Notes: generated by a model from the sequence alone, not told the origin. Counted from the stretch's first letter, positions 1 to 8,481 are shown. The stretch is DNA of 64,000 bases from Streptomyces sp. HPF1205 (GCF_020400825.1 NZ_JAINVH010000008.1:62001-126000), one strand, 5' to 3'. Numbers and translations: made by a program.

Positions 1-354
1 GACGACTGGTGCCGGGCGCGCGTCGCCGACACCGCCCGCCGCCTCGAAGCGCTCGACCCCGCCCTGCCGACGGTCCTCGCCAACCACTGGCCGCTGCAGC
101 GCGACCCGACCGCCGTCCTGCGCTACCCCTCCTTCGCCCTGTGGTGCGGCACCGAGCTCACCGAGGACTGGCACCTGCGCTTCCGCGCCGCCGAGGTCGT
201 CTACGGCCACCTGCACATCCCCCGCGTCACCTACAAGGACGACGTGCGCTTCACCGAGGTCTCCCTCGGCTATCCGCGTGAATGGGGCGCCCGCGCCGCC
301 GGTCCGGCCGGCCCGCGGCGCATCCTCGCCGGACGCCAGGGAGTCCCCCGGTGA
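1..354 (+). CDS. Metallophosphoesterase, C-terminal part
   Basis: The left window edge cuts this gene; frame 1 is open to the TGA at 352-354 with strong third-position GC. The visible 117 residues contain VVYGHLHIPR, the GHxH metal-binding block that closes calcineurin-like phosphoesterases, so the protein probably hydrolyses a phosphoester using two metal ions. The last codons overlap the GTG of the next gene (GTGA), implying translational coupling to the phosphopantetheinyl transferase. That pairing is common in Streptomyces, but the physiological substrate is unknown. The N-terminal metal ligands lie outside the window. Confidence 0.8.
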   Translation, partial: DDWCRARVADTARRLEALDPALPTVLANHWPLQRDPTAVLRYPSFALWCGTELTEDWHLRFRAAEVVYGHLHIPRVTYKDDVRFTEVSLGYPREWGARAAGPAGPRRILAGRQGVPR

Positions 355-1070
355 TCGAGCATCTCCTGCCGGCCGCCGTACGCTCCCGCGCCGCCTACGG
401 CGACGAACTCGACGACGCCCCCCTCTACCCCGAGGAGGCTGTCCACGTGGCCAAGGCCGTCGCCAAGAGGCGCGCGGAATACGCCGCCGGGCGCGCCTGC
501 GCCCGCGCCGCCCTCGCCGCGCTCGGCGCCGAACCCGGCCCCATTCCGCGCGAGGCCGAGCGCGGTGCCCCGGTCTGGCCCGAGGGCGTCGTCGGCAGCA
601 TCACCCACTGCGACGGCTACCGCGCCGCCGCCGTCGCCCGCACCACGGACGTCCTCACCCTGGGCATCGACGCCGAACCCCACGGGCCGCTGCCCGAGGG
701 CGTCCTCGACGTCATCGTGTCCACCACCGCGGAGACCGACGCCCTGGCCGCGCTCACCGCGTCGGACCCCGCGATCCACTGGGACCGGCTGCTGTTCAGC
801 GCCAAGGAGACCGTCTACAAGGCCTGGTACCCCTTCCACCGCCGGATGCTCGGCTTCACGGAGGCCGAACTCCTCTTCACCCGCGACGCCGGGGCCCCCG
901 ACCGCGGCACCTACACGGCCCGGCTGCTCGTACCCGGCCCGCTGCTGGCCGAGGGCACCGGCCCCGACGTCTTCAGCGGCCGCTGGATGGCCCGTGACGG
1001 CCTGGTGGTGACCGCCATAGCCGTCCCGGCCGAGGACCGCGCGGAGGCGGGCGGGGAAGCCGCGGCGTAG
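351..1070 (+). CDS. 4'-phosphopantetheinyl transferase, Sfp/EntD type
   Basis: This 239-residue protein should transfer the phosphopantetheine arm of CoA to carrier proteins of polyketide, peptide or fatty acid synthases. Diagnostic motifs are GSITHC near residue 82, LGIDAEPH near 104-111 with the Mg-binding Asp and Glu, and FSAKETVYKAWYP near 149-161, the classical KExxxK block. The length fits the EntD-like actinobacterial group. I chose GTG at 351 because it overlaps the upstream stop; an in-frame start farther upstream would run deep into the phosphoesterase. No secondary-metabolite cluster is visible beside it, so it may be a broad-specificity housekeeping enzyme. Confidence 0.93.
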   Translation: MIEHLLPAAVRSRAAYGDELDDAPLYPEEAVHVAKAVAKRRAEYAAGRACARAALAALGAEPGPIPREAERGAPVWPEGVVGSITHCDGYRAAAVARTTDVLTLGIDAEPHGPLPEGVLDVIVSTTAETDALAALTASDPAIHWDRLLFSAKETVYKAWYPFHRRMLGFTEAELLFTRDAGAPDRGTYTARLLVPGPLLAEGTGPDVFSGRWMARDGLVVTAIAVPAEDRAEAGGEAAA

Positions 1071-1574
1071 GGGCGGGCGGCGGTCGCCCGGCCCACGGCT
1101 CCGGCAGGGCCTTCCTGGGGGACGAGGCGGCCCGCCAGGCCCCGCGCCGGCCCGCGCCCGCGCCTTCGCACCGGCCCGCGCCCGGGACCCGCGCCAGTCC
1201 GCGCCTTCGCACCCGCCCGCGCCCAGGCCCCCGCGCCGGTCCGGGCCTTCGCACCCGCCCGCGCCCGGGCCCCCGCGCCGGCCCGCGCCCAGGCCCCCGC
1301 GCCGCGAGGTGCCAGGACCCGTGCTCCGCCGGGCCTGGCGGAAGCCGGCCGGGACCGGCCGGCCGGACAAGGCCGGCCGCGGAGCCGGTGGGGGCCCGCC
1401 GGCACGGCGATCCGGCCTCCAGGTCTTGGCCGCTGAGGTGGCCGTCCGCCCTGTTCGCCCCCGTTCGCCGCCGCGTGCGCGACCGGCACGGCTGACGGGC
1501 CTTCACTTCTTGTAAGCGGTACGGGGGATTGACGCCGCCGGGCTGTGAGGAGTTAATTCCTTCTGCCGCGTCCA
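1071..1574. repeat. Gene-free stretch with a degenerate GC-rich tandem repeat
   Basis: No credible gene lies here. From about 1132 to 1312 the sequence is a run of imperfect repeats built from blocks such as CCCGCGCC and GCCTTCGCAC, the latter occurring three times. Around 1330-1380 GGCCGG palindromes could form hairpins that terminate the upstream operon. The rest is unremarkable leader for the cellulase gene. Confidence 0.6.
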
Positions 1575-1588
1575 TGGGAGCGCTCCCA
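1575..1588. promoter_or_regulatory. CebR-type operator
   Basis: The 14-bp perfect palindrome TGGGAGCGCTCCCA matches the published Streptomyces CebR box exactly. CebR is a LacI-family repressor released by cellobiose or other cello-oligosaccharides. The site lies 54 bp before the ATG of the cellulase, where it would block transcription, so cellulase is predicted to be induced by cellulose breakdown products. No cebR gene is in the window, so regulation would be in trans. Confidence 0.9.
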
Positions 1589-1642
1589 AAGCCGTCAGTG
1601 GCCGGACGCGGCCGTCCCCCACGGACCGGAGGAGCCACTCGT

Positions 1643-2842
1643 ATGACCGCACGTGTCCGCGCCCGCAGCAGCAGAACCCTGACCGTCGCGGCGGCCGCCG
1701 TCGCGCTGGCCGCCGTCTCCGCCGTCGCGCCCGCCCACGCGGCCGGCCACCCGGGCGGCCCCGCGCCCCGGCCGGCGGCGCTCTACACCCCGCCCGCCAA
1801 CCCGGGCTCGCACACGCAGATCCTGGACCTGCTCAAGCAGCACCGGTTCAAGGACGCCGCCGGGGTGCTGGCGATGACGCTGACCCCGCAGGCCGTCTGG
1901 TACACCGGCGCCGACCCGGACCAGGTGCGGGCCTCGGTCCACAAGACCGTCACCGACGCCGCCCGCCGGCACGCCGTACCGGTGCTCGCCCTGTACAACA
2001 TCCCGGGCCGGGACTGCGCCCAGTACTCGGCGGGCGGCGCCGCGAACACCGCGGACTACCAGGCCTGGATCGACGCGATACGCGCCGGCGTCGGCTCGCT
2101 GCCCGCCATCATCGTGCTCGAACCGGACTCGCTCGCCCTGCTGCCGTCCGACTGCGGCATGGACGACGCCCAGGGCACCAAGACCACCGAGCGCTACGAC
2201 GAGATCCACTACGCGGTGGACGCCCTCGAACCGCTCGCCGGCACCAAGGTCTACCTCGACGCGGGCCACAGCTCCTGGCACAGCGTCAACGACATCGTCC
2301 CCCGGCTCGTCGCGGCCGGTGTCGACGACGCCACCGGCTTCTTCCTGAACGTCTCCAACTACCGCACCGACAGCGAACTGGCCTGGTACGGCAAGCTCGT
2401 GTCGTCCTGCCTCAGCTACGTCCACTCCGGCGGCCCGGCGGCCGACTGCCCCAACCAGTGGTGGGCGGTCAACGACGCCCAGGCGTGGCTCGACGCCCAT
2501 GTGCACACCGCGCCCTCGGCGATGAAGCACTTCATCACCGACACCAGCCGCAACGGCCAGGGCCCCTGGACGCCGCCCGCCGGCGTCTACAGCGACCCGC
2601 AGGACTGGTGCAACCCGCCGGGCCGCGGTCTGGGCGCCCGCCCGACCCTGGCCACCGGCGACCCGCTCCAGGACGCCAGGCTGTGGGTGAAGATCCCGGG
2701 CGAGTCGGACGGCCAGTGCACGCGCGGCACCGCCGGCCCCACCGATCCCGAGCGCGGCTACCAGGACCCCGCGGCCGGCCAGTGGTTCCCGCAGCAGGCG
2801 CTCGAACTGGTCCACGAGGCGAACCCCTCGCTGCTGCCGTGA
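1643..2842 (+). CDS. Secreted GH6 cellulase (beta-1,4-glucanase)
   Basis: The 399-residue precursor starts with a Tat/Sec-like signal peptide, an Arg-rich n-region followed by an Ala/Val core and AHA cleavage near residue 33. The body is a single glycoside hydrolase family 6 domain: NIPGRDC carries the conserved Asp that tunes the acid, LEPDSLALL carries the catalytic acid Asp, and DTSRNGQGPW plus GESDGQC near the end are typical GH6 blocks. No carbohydrate-binding module is attached. Endo- rather than exo-activity is likely but cannot be settled from sequence alone. ATG at 1643 was chosen because it has a GGAGGA ribosome site about 10 nt upstream and begins the signal peptide. A CebR box precedes it. 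Confidence 0.93.
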   Translation: MTARVRARSSRTLTVAAAAVALAAVSAVAPAHAAGHPGGPAPRPAALYTPPANPGSHTQILDLLKQHRFKDAAGVLAMTLTPQAVWYTGADPDQVRASVHKTVTDAARRHAVPVLALYNIPGRDCAQYSAGGAANTADYQAWIDAIRAGVGSLPAIIVLEPDSLALLPSDCGMDDAQGTKTTERYDEIHYAVDALEPLAGTKVYLDAGHSSWHSVNDIVPRLVAAGVDDATGFFLNVSNYRTDSELAWYGKLVSSCLSYVHSGGPAADCPNQWWAVNDAQAWLDAHVHTAPSAMKHFITDTSRNGQGPWTPPAGVYSDPQDWCNPPGRGLGARPTLATGDPLQDARLWVKIPGESDGQCTRGTAGPTDPERGYQDPAAGQWFPQQALELVHEANPSLLP

Positions 2843-2846
2843 GGAC

Positions 2847-2880
2847 GGCGGCCGGCCCGGGCGTCCGCGGGCCGGCCGCC
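2847..2880 (+). terminator. Hairpin after the cellulase gene
   Basis: A perfect 13-bp inverted repeat (2847-2859 with 2868-2880) with an 8-nt loop begins 5 nt after the stop codon. It has no T-run, which is usual for actinomycete terminators. Confidence 0.8.
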
Positions 2881-3211
2881 AGGATGGTAAGGACGATAAG
2901 GATGAGGCCACAGTGACAGTTCAGGGCTCCTGAGCGCTGTGAGGTGTAGGACCGCGTGCCCGAGGGCGGCACGCGGTCCGGCCTCCAGTCGTCCGCCGCT
3001 CCACGACTGTTCGGCCGCAGTTCCTCGACCGGTCCTCGACGTGACGAAGGGCGGTATGGGTGACCGCACGGACCGCCGCCGGGCGGAAGGCGGCGCAGTG
3101 ACACCTTCCGCCGCCTTGGCGCCGTACCAGTGGGGACGGCTGATCCTCCGCGACCGCCGTCCCGGCGACATGGGCACGATGCGCGGTGCCGGTACGGCTG
3201 AAGAGGACGCG
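2881..3211. other. Intergenic leader of the sigma factor gene
   Basis: About 330 bp with no supported gene. The frame of the sigma factor remains open upstream, so earlier starts (for example ATG at 3170 or 3179) are possible. No clear promoter hexamers could be assigned. Confidence 0.4.
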
Positions 3212-3859
3212 GTGGCGAGGACCGGGGGGCGGCGGATCCCGCGGGCGGACGACGGTCCGCTCGGGTCGGCCGTGGCCCGCGCCCGCGCGGGCGACGAGGC
3301 CGCCTTCGGCGTCGTCTACCGCGCCCTGCACCCCATGCTGCTCGGATACGTGCGCGCCCTGGTCGGCGGCGACGACGCCGACGACGTCACCTCCGACGCC
3401 TGGCACGACATCGTCCGCGACCTGCACGGCTTCCACGGCGACGGCGCCGCCTTCCGCGGCTGGGCCGCGACCATCGCCCGGCACCGGGCCCTGGACCATC
3501 TGCGCCGGGCCGGCTCCCGGCCGCGTACCACCGCGCTGGAGGGGGCCCACGTCGAGCAGGAGGCGCCCGACTCCGCCGGGGTCGCCCTGGAGAACCTGTC
3601 CACCGCGCGCGCCCTCGACCTGATCGCCGCCCTCCCGCGCGACCAGGCCGAGGCGGTCCTGCTCCGGGTCGTCCTCGGACTCAGCGGCCCCGCCGCCGCC
3701 GAGGTGCTCGGCAAGCGCCCCGGCGCCGTCCGCACCGCCGCCTACCGGGGCCTGCGCCGCCTCGCGGAGCGGATCGCCGGCCCCGGGGCGGAACCGGGTC
3801 TCCCCGGCGACGTCCGCGGCGGTACCGGGGCCGGGGCCGCCCCCGCCGGGGAGGTGTGA
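3212..3859 (+). CDS. ECF-type RNA polymerase sigma factor
   Basis: A 215-residue sigma-70 family protein. Region 2 is seen in the block around AFGVVYRALHPMLLGYVRALV, DADDVTSDAW and FRGWAATIARHRALDHLRR, and region 4 in LPRDQAEAVLLRVVLGLS followed by the helix-turn-helix AAAEVLGKRPGAVRTAAYRG. It directs RNA polymerase to a specific set of promoters. GTG at 3212 was chosen because AAGAGGA lies four bases upstream; ATG 3170 and ATG 3179 have weak ribosome sites. The next gene starts 1 nt after its stop and is probably its regulator or partner. Confidence 0.88.
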   Translation: MARTGGRRIPRADDGPLGSAVARARAGDEAAFGVVYRALHPMLLGYVRALVGGDDADDVTSDAWHDIVRDLHGFHGDGAAFRGWAATIARHRALDHLRRAGSRPRTTALEGAHVEQEAPDSAGVALENLSTARALDLIAALPRDQAEAVLLRVVLGLSGPAAAEVLGKRPGAVRTAAYRGLRRLAERIAGPGAEPGLPGDVRGGTGAGAAPAGEV

Positions 3860-3860
3860 C

Positions 3861-4205
3861 GTGGACCGCCGACCCGCGTCCTGGCCGGACCTCGTACGAG
3901 GGGAGCGGCTGCTGCACGGCGCGCCCGCCGATCCGGACGACCCCGGGGAGGCGCGCTTCGCCGAGGTGGTGCGCGCGGTGGCCGCGCTCGCGGGCGACCG
4001 GCCGGTGGACCCGGGGCGGGAGGAGGCCGCGCTGGCCGCGTTCCGCGCCGCACGTGAACGGCGCGGGCACCCGCCGGTACGCCCGCAGGCCACGGCCGGG
4101 GCCCGGCCCGCCTGGAAGCCGGGGGCAGAAGCGGCCGCCCCGGGGGGCCCGGCCGCCTCCGGTTCGCGCCCAGGACCCGGGAACGACCATGGAACCACGG
4201 GGTGA
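3861..4205 (+). CDS. Small soluble partner of the ECF sigma factor, unknown function
   Basis: A 114-residue protein starting at GTG 3861, with a GGAGG ribosome site inside the end of the sigma gene. The N-terminal 75 residues look folded and helical (FAEVVRAVAALA, EEAALAAFRAARE); the remainder is a Pro/Gly/Ala-rich disordered tail. It has no membrane segment and no zinc-binding HxxxCxxC, so it is not a classical ZAS anti-sigma factor. Tight coupling to the sigma gene suggests it modulates that sigma factor, but this is inference from position only. Confidence 0.65.
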   Translation: MDRRPASWPDLVRGERLLHGAPADPDDPGEARFAEVVRAVAALAGDRPVDPGREEAALAAFRAARERRGHPPVRPQATAGARPAWKPGAEAAAPGGPAASGSRPGPGNDHGTTG

Positions 4206-4243
4206 GGCGGCCGTACCCGCGACCGTCCGGCACAGTGGACTGC

Positions 4244-5002
4244 ATGGTCACCGAAGTCCCCTCGCCGCGCGACCCCCACGTGCGGCACATGCGCCGCATC
4301 TTCCTCGCCGTCGTGACGGGGAGCTTCCTCTTCCTCATCCCGTGGATCGGATACCTCTCGGCCAGCCTGCCGGACCACCACGAGGTCGATCAGTGGCGGC
4401 TGGCCTGGGTCGGCTTCGACGGCGCCCTGATCGTGGTCATCGGGGTGACGGCGCTGTGCGCCTGGAAGCGGCTGCAGATCTTCATCCCCTGGGCGATGAT
4501 CAGCGCGACGCTGCTGTGCTGCGACGCCTGGTTCGACATCATCCTGGACTGGAACACCGGCGAGCTGACCGGCGCGATCCTCACCGCCGCTTTCGCCGAG
4601 CTCCCGCTCGCGCTGCTCCTGTTCTACGCGGCCCGCAAGATGATCAGGCTGACCGTCCTCATAGCCTGGCAGCAGGCCGGCCGGGGCGCTCCGGTACCAC
4701 CGCTGTCGCGCCTGTCGATGGGCGTGCTCACCTCCGAGGACGAGTTCGACGCCGAGTGGCCCCGGCAGGCGGGCGAGCACGACAAGGGGTACGGCGGGCC
4801 CGACGCCCCCCGGCCGTCGGCCCGCCCCGGCCCGAACGCGCCGGACGGCACCCACGCCCGGGACGCGGCCCGCCACGCGCCGGACGGCGCGCGCCACGAA
4901 TCCAGCGGCGCGCGCCACGAATCCAATGGCACCCGCCGCGATCCCGGCGACCGCACCGGCGGCCGGGGCCCGCACGACAGCCGCAACGGAGAACGCCGAT
5001 GA
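4244..5002 (+). CDS. Four-helix membrane protein of unknown function with a repetitive tail
   Basis: 252 residues. Four hydrophobic segments (IFLAVVTGSFLFLIPWI, ALIVVIGVTALCAW, MISATLLCCDAWFDIIL, AAFAELPLALLLFY) make up the first 140 residues. The C-terminal 80 residues are charged, Arg/His/Gly-rich and probably disordered; they contain a 7-residue duplication, GARHESS/GARHESN, encoded by a 21-bp direct repeat at 4886-4927. ATG 4244 was chosen because translation from GTG 4202 would add only a non-conserved arginine-rich lead. The stop overlaps the start of the kinase gene (ATGA), so the two are co-translated. The family is not recognised beyond being common in Streptomyces. Confidence 0.75.
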   Translation: MVTEVPSPRDPHVRHMRRIFLAVVTGSFLFLIPWIGYLSASLPDHHEVDQWRLAWVGFDGALIVVIGVTALCAWKRLQIFIPWAMISATLLCCDAWFDIILDWNTGELTGAILTAAFAELPLALLLFYAARKMIRLTVLIAWQQAGRGAPVPPLSRLSMGVLTSEDEFDAEWPRQAGEHDKGYGGPDAPRPSARPGPNAPDGTHARDAARHAPDGARHESSGARHESNGTRRDPGDRTGGRGPHDSRNGERR

Positions 5003-5937
5003 CCGCGCAGCCCCCGCTGTACGACGTCCTCGTCGTCGGCGGTACCGGGGTGGACACCATCGTCCGGGTCGACGCCCTCGCCATACCCGACGGCGACTCC
5101 GTCGGCGTCCCGCCGATCGTCGACTACGTGGCGCACACCGGCAACGGCGTCGCGCTCGGCTTCCACGCCCTGGGCCTTGCCACCAAGTTCGTCGACTTCC
5201 TCGGCGACGACCCGCAGGGCCGGATGATCCTGGACCGCTATGCCGCCGCGGGGCTGGACTTCAGCCACCTGCCGGCGCCCGCCGGCACCCCGCGCAGCGT
5301 CAACCTGGTGGACCGCGACGGCCGCCGCTTCTCCTTCTACGACGGCCGGCACCCCGAGGGGCTGCGGCTGCCGCGTGACTTCTACCTGCCGTTCCTCACC
5401 CGGGCCCGCCATGTGCACGTCTCGCGGTCGCCCCACGCCCAGGACGTCTTCGAGGACGCCGCGCGCCTCGGCCGTACGGTGTCCACCGACCTGCACGCCT
5501 GGGACGGCGAGGACTCCTCGGCGCATCCGTGGGCGTTCGGCGCCGACCTGGTCTTCCTCAGCGCCGCCGCGGTCGGGGAACGCGTCGGCGAGGTGATGCG
5601 CAAGATCGCGGCCGCCGGCCGGGCCTCGCTCGTGGTGGCCACCGACGGCGCAGCCGGCTGCCACGTCCTGCGGCGGGGCGAGGAGCGGCCACGGCACTTC
5701 CCGGCCGTCGTGCCGGAGCGGCCCGTCGTGGACAGCAACGGCGCGGGGGACGCCTTCCTGACCGCCTTCCTGCACGCCTGGTTCGGCGGCGCCGACCTGG
5801 AGACGTGCGTGCTGGCCGGATCCGTCTCCGGTGCCTACGCCTGCGGCGGCCCGGGCACGCACGAGGAACTCATCTCGGCCGCCGCCCTCGCGGCGGCCGT
5901 CGGCCGCGCCCGGTACGCGCGGCCTGCCGCGCCGTAG
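4999..5937 (+). CDS. PfkB-family carbohydrate kinase
   Basis: 312 residues with the ribokinase fold. GGTGVDTIVRVD at the N-terminus and HTGNGVALGFHALGL form the sugar-side PfkB signature 1 region, and DSNGAGDAFLTAFLHAW near residue 248 is signature 2 with the catalytic base Asp and the anion-hole GAGD. It should phosphorylate a sugar or nucleoside with ATP; the substrate cannot be told from sequence. ATG 4999 overlaps the stop of the membrane protein gene, and an AACGGAGAA ribosome site precedes it. Coupling to a membrane protein hints at use of an imported or membrane-delivered substrate. Confidence 0.88.
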   Translation: MTAQPPLYDVLVVGGTGVDTIVRVDALAIPDGDSVGVPPIVDYVAHTGNGVALGFHALGLATKFVDFLGDDPQGRMILDRYAAAGLDFSHLPAPAGTPRSVNLVDRDGRRFSFYDGRHPEGLRLPRDFYLPFLTRARHVHVSRSPHAQDVFEDAARLGRTVSTDLHAWDGEDSSAHPWAFGADLVFLSAAAVGERVGEVMRKIAAAGRASLVVATDGAAGCHVLRRGEERPRHFPAVVPERPVVDSNGAGDAFLTAFLHAWFGGADLETCVLAGSVSGAYACGGPGTHEELISAAALAAAVGRARYARPAAP

Positions 5938-5967
5938 CGCGAGCGCTGCCCGCTGCCCGCCCCGCCC

Positions 5968-6777
5968 TCAGCCCGCCTCGATCCTGCGCACCGCCGTGTC
6001 CAGGGCGGCGTCCCGCGACGCGTAGACCTCGCACACCGGCGCCCCGCTGGGCGTCCGGGTGTGGTCGATCTCCCACAGGCTCAGCTCGCTGCCGTCCAGC
6101 AGCAGGAAGGCGTGCTCGTACAGCGACCAGGACACCAGGCGGCCGCCGATCAGCGCGCTGCGGCGGGTCACGATCGTGATGTCGTGGGCGATCGCGGCGC
6201 GCAGCCGGGCCCCGACGTCCGGGCCGGGGGCGTTGACGTTCGCCGCGCGGCGCAGCAGCCGCCGGGCGTGCTCGGCCGAGTGGCCCTCGGTGTAGGCGCG
6301 GCGGCGCTCCTCCTCGCCGTCCTCCGGCGGGAGGCCCGGCTCAGTGCCCTGGTGCGGCAGCGCCGCGGCGGCCGGCGGACGCCAGACCGCCCCGGGTTCG
6401 GGGAAGACGGCCGGGCCGCCGAAGGCGAGGTCCACGTCCCACTCGGCCAGCGCCAGGTCCTCGCGGTCGGTGAAGACGGCGTGCCGCACGAGCCCGTCGG
6501 GGTGGGTGTTGTGCTCCAGCTCCCACAGCACCCGCACGTCTCCGTCCGGCAGCAGGAAACTGTGCCGGTACGTCCGCCGGTTCAGCCGCCGCGGCGGGCC
6601 CTTGGTGTGCCGGCAGGACTGGAGCCCGCAGTAGTGCATCAGCGCGGACCGCACCTCGGCGAGGTGCCGGGCCGCCCGTTCACCGTTCTCCGCCCGGTCC
6701 AGCAGGCCGGCGAGCTGATCGGCCGGCCTGCCACCGGACCTGACGACCTCCGCCGCCCGCGTGGGCTCCGCGTCCAT
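5968..6777 (-). CDS. Protein with two repeats of a WELxHNT-type domain (DUF6227-like)
   Basis: 269 residues, started at ATG 6777 with GGAGGGG seven bases upstream. Two similar units can be seen: residues ~60-110 (YRHSFLLPDGDVRVLWELEHNT, then HAVFTDREDLALAEWDV) and the last ~60 residues (HAFLLLDGSELSLWEIDHTRT, then CEVYASRDAALDTAVRRIEAG). Both alternate a hydrophobic strand, a DG turn and LWE. The pattern resembles a Streptomyces family I remember as DUF6227. It is soluble with no catalytic motif evident. The function is unknown; it is monocistronic and convergent with the kinase gene. Confidence 0.7.
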   Translation of the reverse strand: MDAEPTRAAEVVRSGGRPADQLAGLLDRAENGERAARHLAEVRSALMHYCGLQSCRHTKGPPRRLNRRTYRHSFLLPDGDVRVLWELEHNTHPDGLVRHAVFTDREDLALAEWDVDLAFGGPAVFPEPGAVWRPPAAAALPHQGTEPGLPPEDGEEERRRAYTEGHSAEHARRLLRRAANVNAPGPDVGARLRAAIAHDITIVTRRSALIGGRLVSWSLYEHAFLLLDGSELSLWEIDHTRTPSGAPVCEVYASRDAALDTAVRRIEAG

Positions 6778-6949
6778 GCCGCGCCCCTCCGGTTCCGACG
6801 TGCACTGACCTGACGGCGACTCAGGGTAGTAGCGGCGTCGCCGATTGCGCCCGTGCCGGAGAAGATTTCCGGGTGCACTCGGGGAACGTGCGCGCCCCCG
6901 GGGGCGCGAGGGCCGCACACTACTGCGCGTCCGACCGGCCGTGCGCCTC

Positions 6950-7108
6950 CTAGCCGGGGAACGGCGTGCCGCAGCGGGCGCACACCGGCGCCGACAGGTC
7001 CTCACGGAACGCCCCGCACTCCTCGCACACCCGGTTCAGCCAGCACACCGGGTCGCCGCCCTCGGTGACCTCGGCGCGGTCCGCCGGCCGCGTCCCGTCG
7101 TCGGTCAT
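6950..7108 (-). CDS. 52-residue zinc-ribbon protein coupled to the AraC regulator
   Basis: A short gene, ATG 7108 to TAG 6950-6952, giving 52 residues. The C-terminal half has VCEECGAF and VCARCGTPFPG, a CxxC-x14-CxxC zinc-ribbon pattern, preceded by an acidic N-terminus with PVCWLNR. Its ATG overlaps the TGA of the AraC-type regulator (ATGA), so the two are almost certainly translated together. High third-position GC supports coding. It could be a zinc-dependent cofactor or modulator of the regulator; no function is known to me. Confidence 0.75.
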   Translation of the reverse strand: MTDDGTRPADRAEVTEGGDPVCWLNRVCEECGAFREDLSAPVCARCGTPFPG

Positions 7109-8274
7109 GACGCCTCGCTCCTCTCGCCGGCCCCTGTCCCGGGCACCTCGGAGATGTAGTCCGCGCCGGCCGGCCGCCGGTCACGGGCGTCCCAGCGGCT
7201 CATCGCGCGGCGCAGCGAGCGGGACTCGGCGAACCCCAGGCGGGCGGCGCGGGTCTGGGCGCCGGCGCGCTCCCGCCGCAGGGCCGCGGACTGCTCCCGG
7301 CGCACGGCGTCCAGTTCGGCCCGCCAGGTGGTGCCCGCCTCGGCGAGCCGCCGCTGCAGGGTACGGGTGCTGACGGTGAGCCGGCGGGCCGCCTCCGCGA
7401 GCGAGGGCCGCCCGTCGGGCAACTGCTCGATGATCGCCTCACGCAGCCCCGGCACCGGCAGCTCCGTGTACGGCGGGGCGGGCGCGGCGGCGGCCGCCGC
7501 CCGCCCGATGATCGCGGCCAGCGCCGGGTCGGCGGCGGGCAGCGGGCGTTCGAGATCCCGGCGGTGCAGCGTGATCGAGTCGGCGGGTGCGCCGAACTCC
7601 AGCCGCGCCGCGCCGAAGGCGTCCTCGTACACGTCGGTCCTGCGCGGCGCGCGGTGGGTGAAGGAGACCCGCAGCGGGGACAGCGCGGTCCCGGTGGCGT
7701 ACCGCAGCTGCGCGGTGATGACGCCGAGCGCGAACTCGGCCACCACCGCCCGCAGTTCGTCGTCGCCGCGCAGCACGGAGTACGTGACGGTCACCTCGTC
7801 GCCCGACTCCTCGACCGTGAGCGTCGAGTTGGTGCTCACCAGGTGCACGTGCGCGGCCTCGCGGGCCAGCCCCTCACCGAGGGTGGGCGCCGTGCTCAGC
7901 AGGTAGTCCAGCAGGTCCAGCCGCCCGGGTCGGTAGCCGGCGGCGGCCAGCAGACCGGCCCGCGCGCACCCGCTCCTGGCCAGCACCGTGCCCCACAGCC
8001 GGTAGGTGCCGGCGGACGGCACCCGCGCCGTCTCCGGAGCCTGCAGCACCGCGGGCAGCCCCGCCGCCCGCACCAGCCCCTCCGCCTCGCGCGGCGCGCG
8101 GGCCACGGCCGTCGCTATGAGCCGGGGCACCACCACGCTTTCGGTCAGCGAGCCCCAGTCGGCCGGGGCGGGCGGACGCGCCGCGGCGGCGGGCGCCGGG
8201 GCCGGCGCGGCGCGCCGGGCGGTGGCGCGGCCGGCGGTCCCGGACGGGTCGCGGGACTGCTCGGCGGCTGGCAT
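7105..8274 (-). CDS. AraC-family transcriptional regulator
   Basis: 389 residues. The N-terminal ~200 residues resemble the arabinose-binding-like sensor of OruR/ToxR-type AraC proteins (YRLWGTVLARSGCARAGLL, VHLVSTNSTLTVEESGDEVTVTY). The C-terminus carries the AraC double helix-turn-helix: EAARRLTVSTRTLQRRLAEAG near 300 and a degenerate second motif AARLGFAESRSLRRAMSRW. It probably responds to a small molecule. ATG 8274 was preferred over GTG 8283 because GGAGG sits just upstream of it. It forms a two-gene operon with the zinc-ribbon peptide. Confidence 0.88.
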   Translation of the reverse strand: MPAAEQSRDPSGTAGRATARRAAPAPAPAAAARPPAPADWGSLTESVVVPRLIATAVARAPREAEGLVRAAGLPAVLQAPETARVPSAGTYRLWGTVLARSGCARAGLLAAAGYRPGRLDLLDYLLSTAPTLGEGLAREAAHVHLVSTNSTLTVEESGDEVTVTYSVLRGDDELRAVVAEFALGVITAQLRYATGTALSPLRVSFTHRAPRRTDVYEDAFGAARLEFGAPADSITLHRRDLERPLPAADPALAAIIGRAAAAAAPAPPYTELPVPGLREAIIEQLPDGRPSLAEAARRLTVSTRTLQRRLAEAGTTWRAELDAVRREQSAALRRERAGAQTRAARLGFAESRSLRRAMSRWDARDRRPAGADYISEVPGTGAGERSEAS

Positions 8275-8481
8275 ACCGGGCACCTCCGGACGGTGGGGGG
8301 AATGGTCGCCTCCGGTGTGGGGCCGGAGTGTTCTCGCAGCTTACGCGGGATGTGGCGCAATGTGTCCACCCGCTGGCGCGTTCCGTCCTCCCTGCGGCGC
8401 CCCGGCCGGGACATGATCCCTGTAGCGGCGCCCGCGGGTGCCGCGGCAACCACGTGGGGGAGTCGTGGAGCCAGCGGGGGA

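Noticed and set aside
351..1070. PPTase as marker of a secondary-metabolite cluster
   Set aside because: No PKS, NRPS or carrier-protein gene follows within the window.
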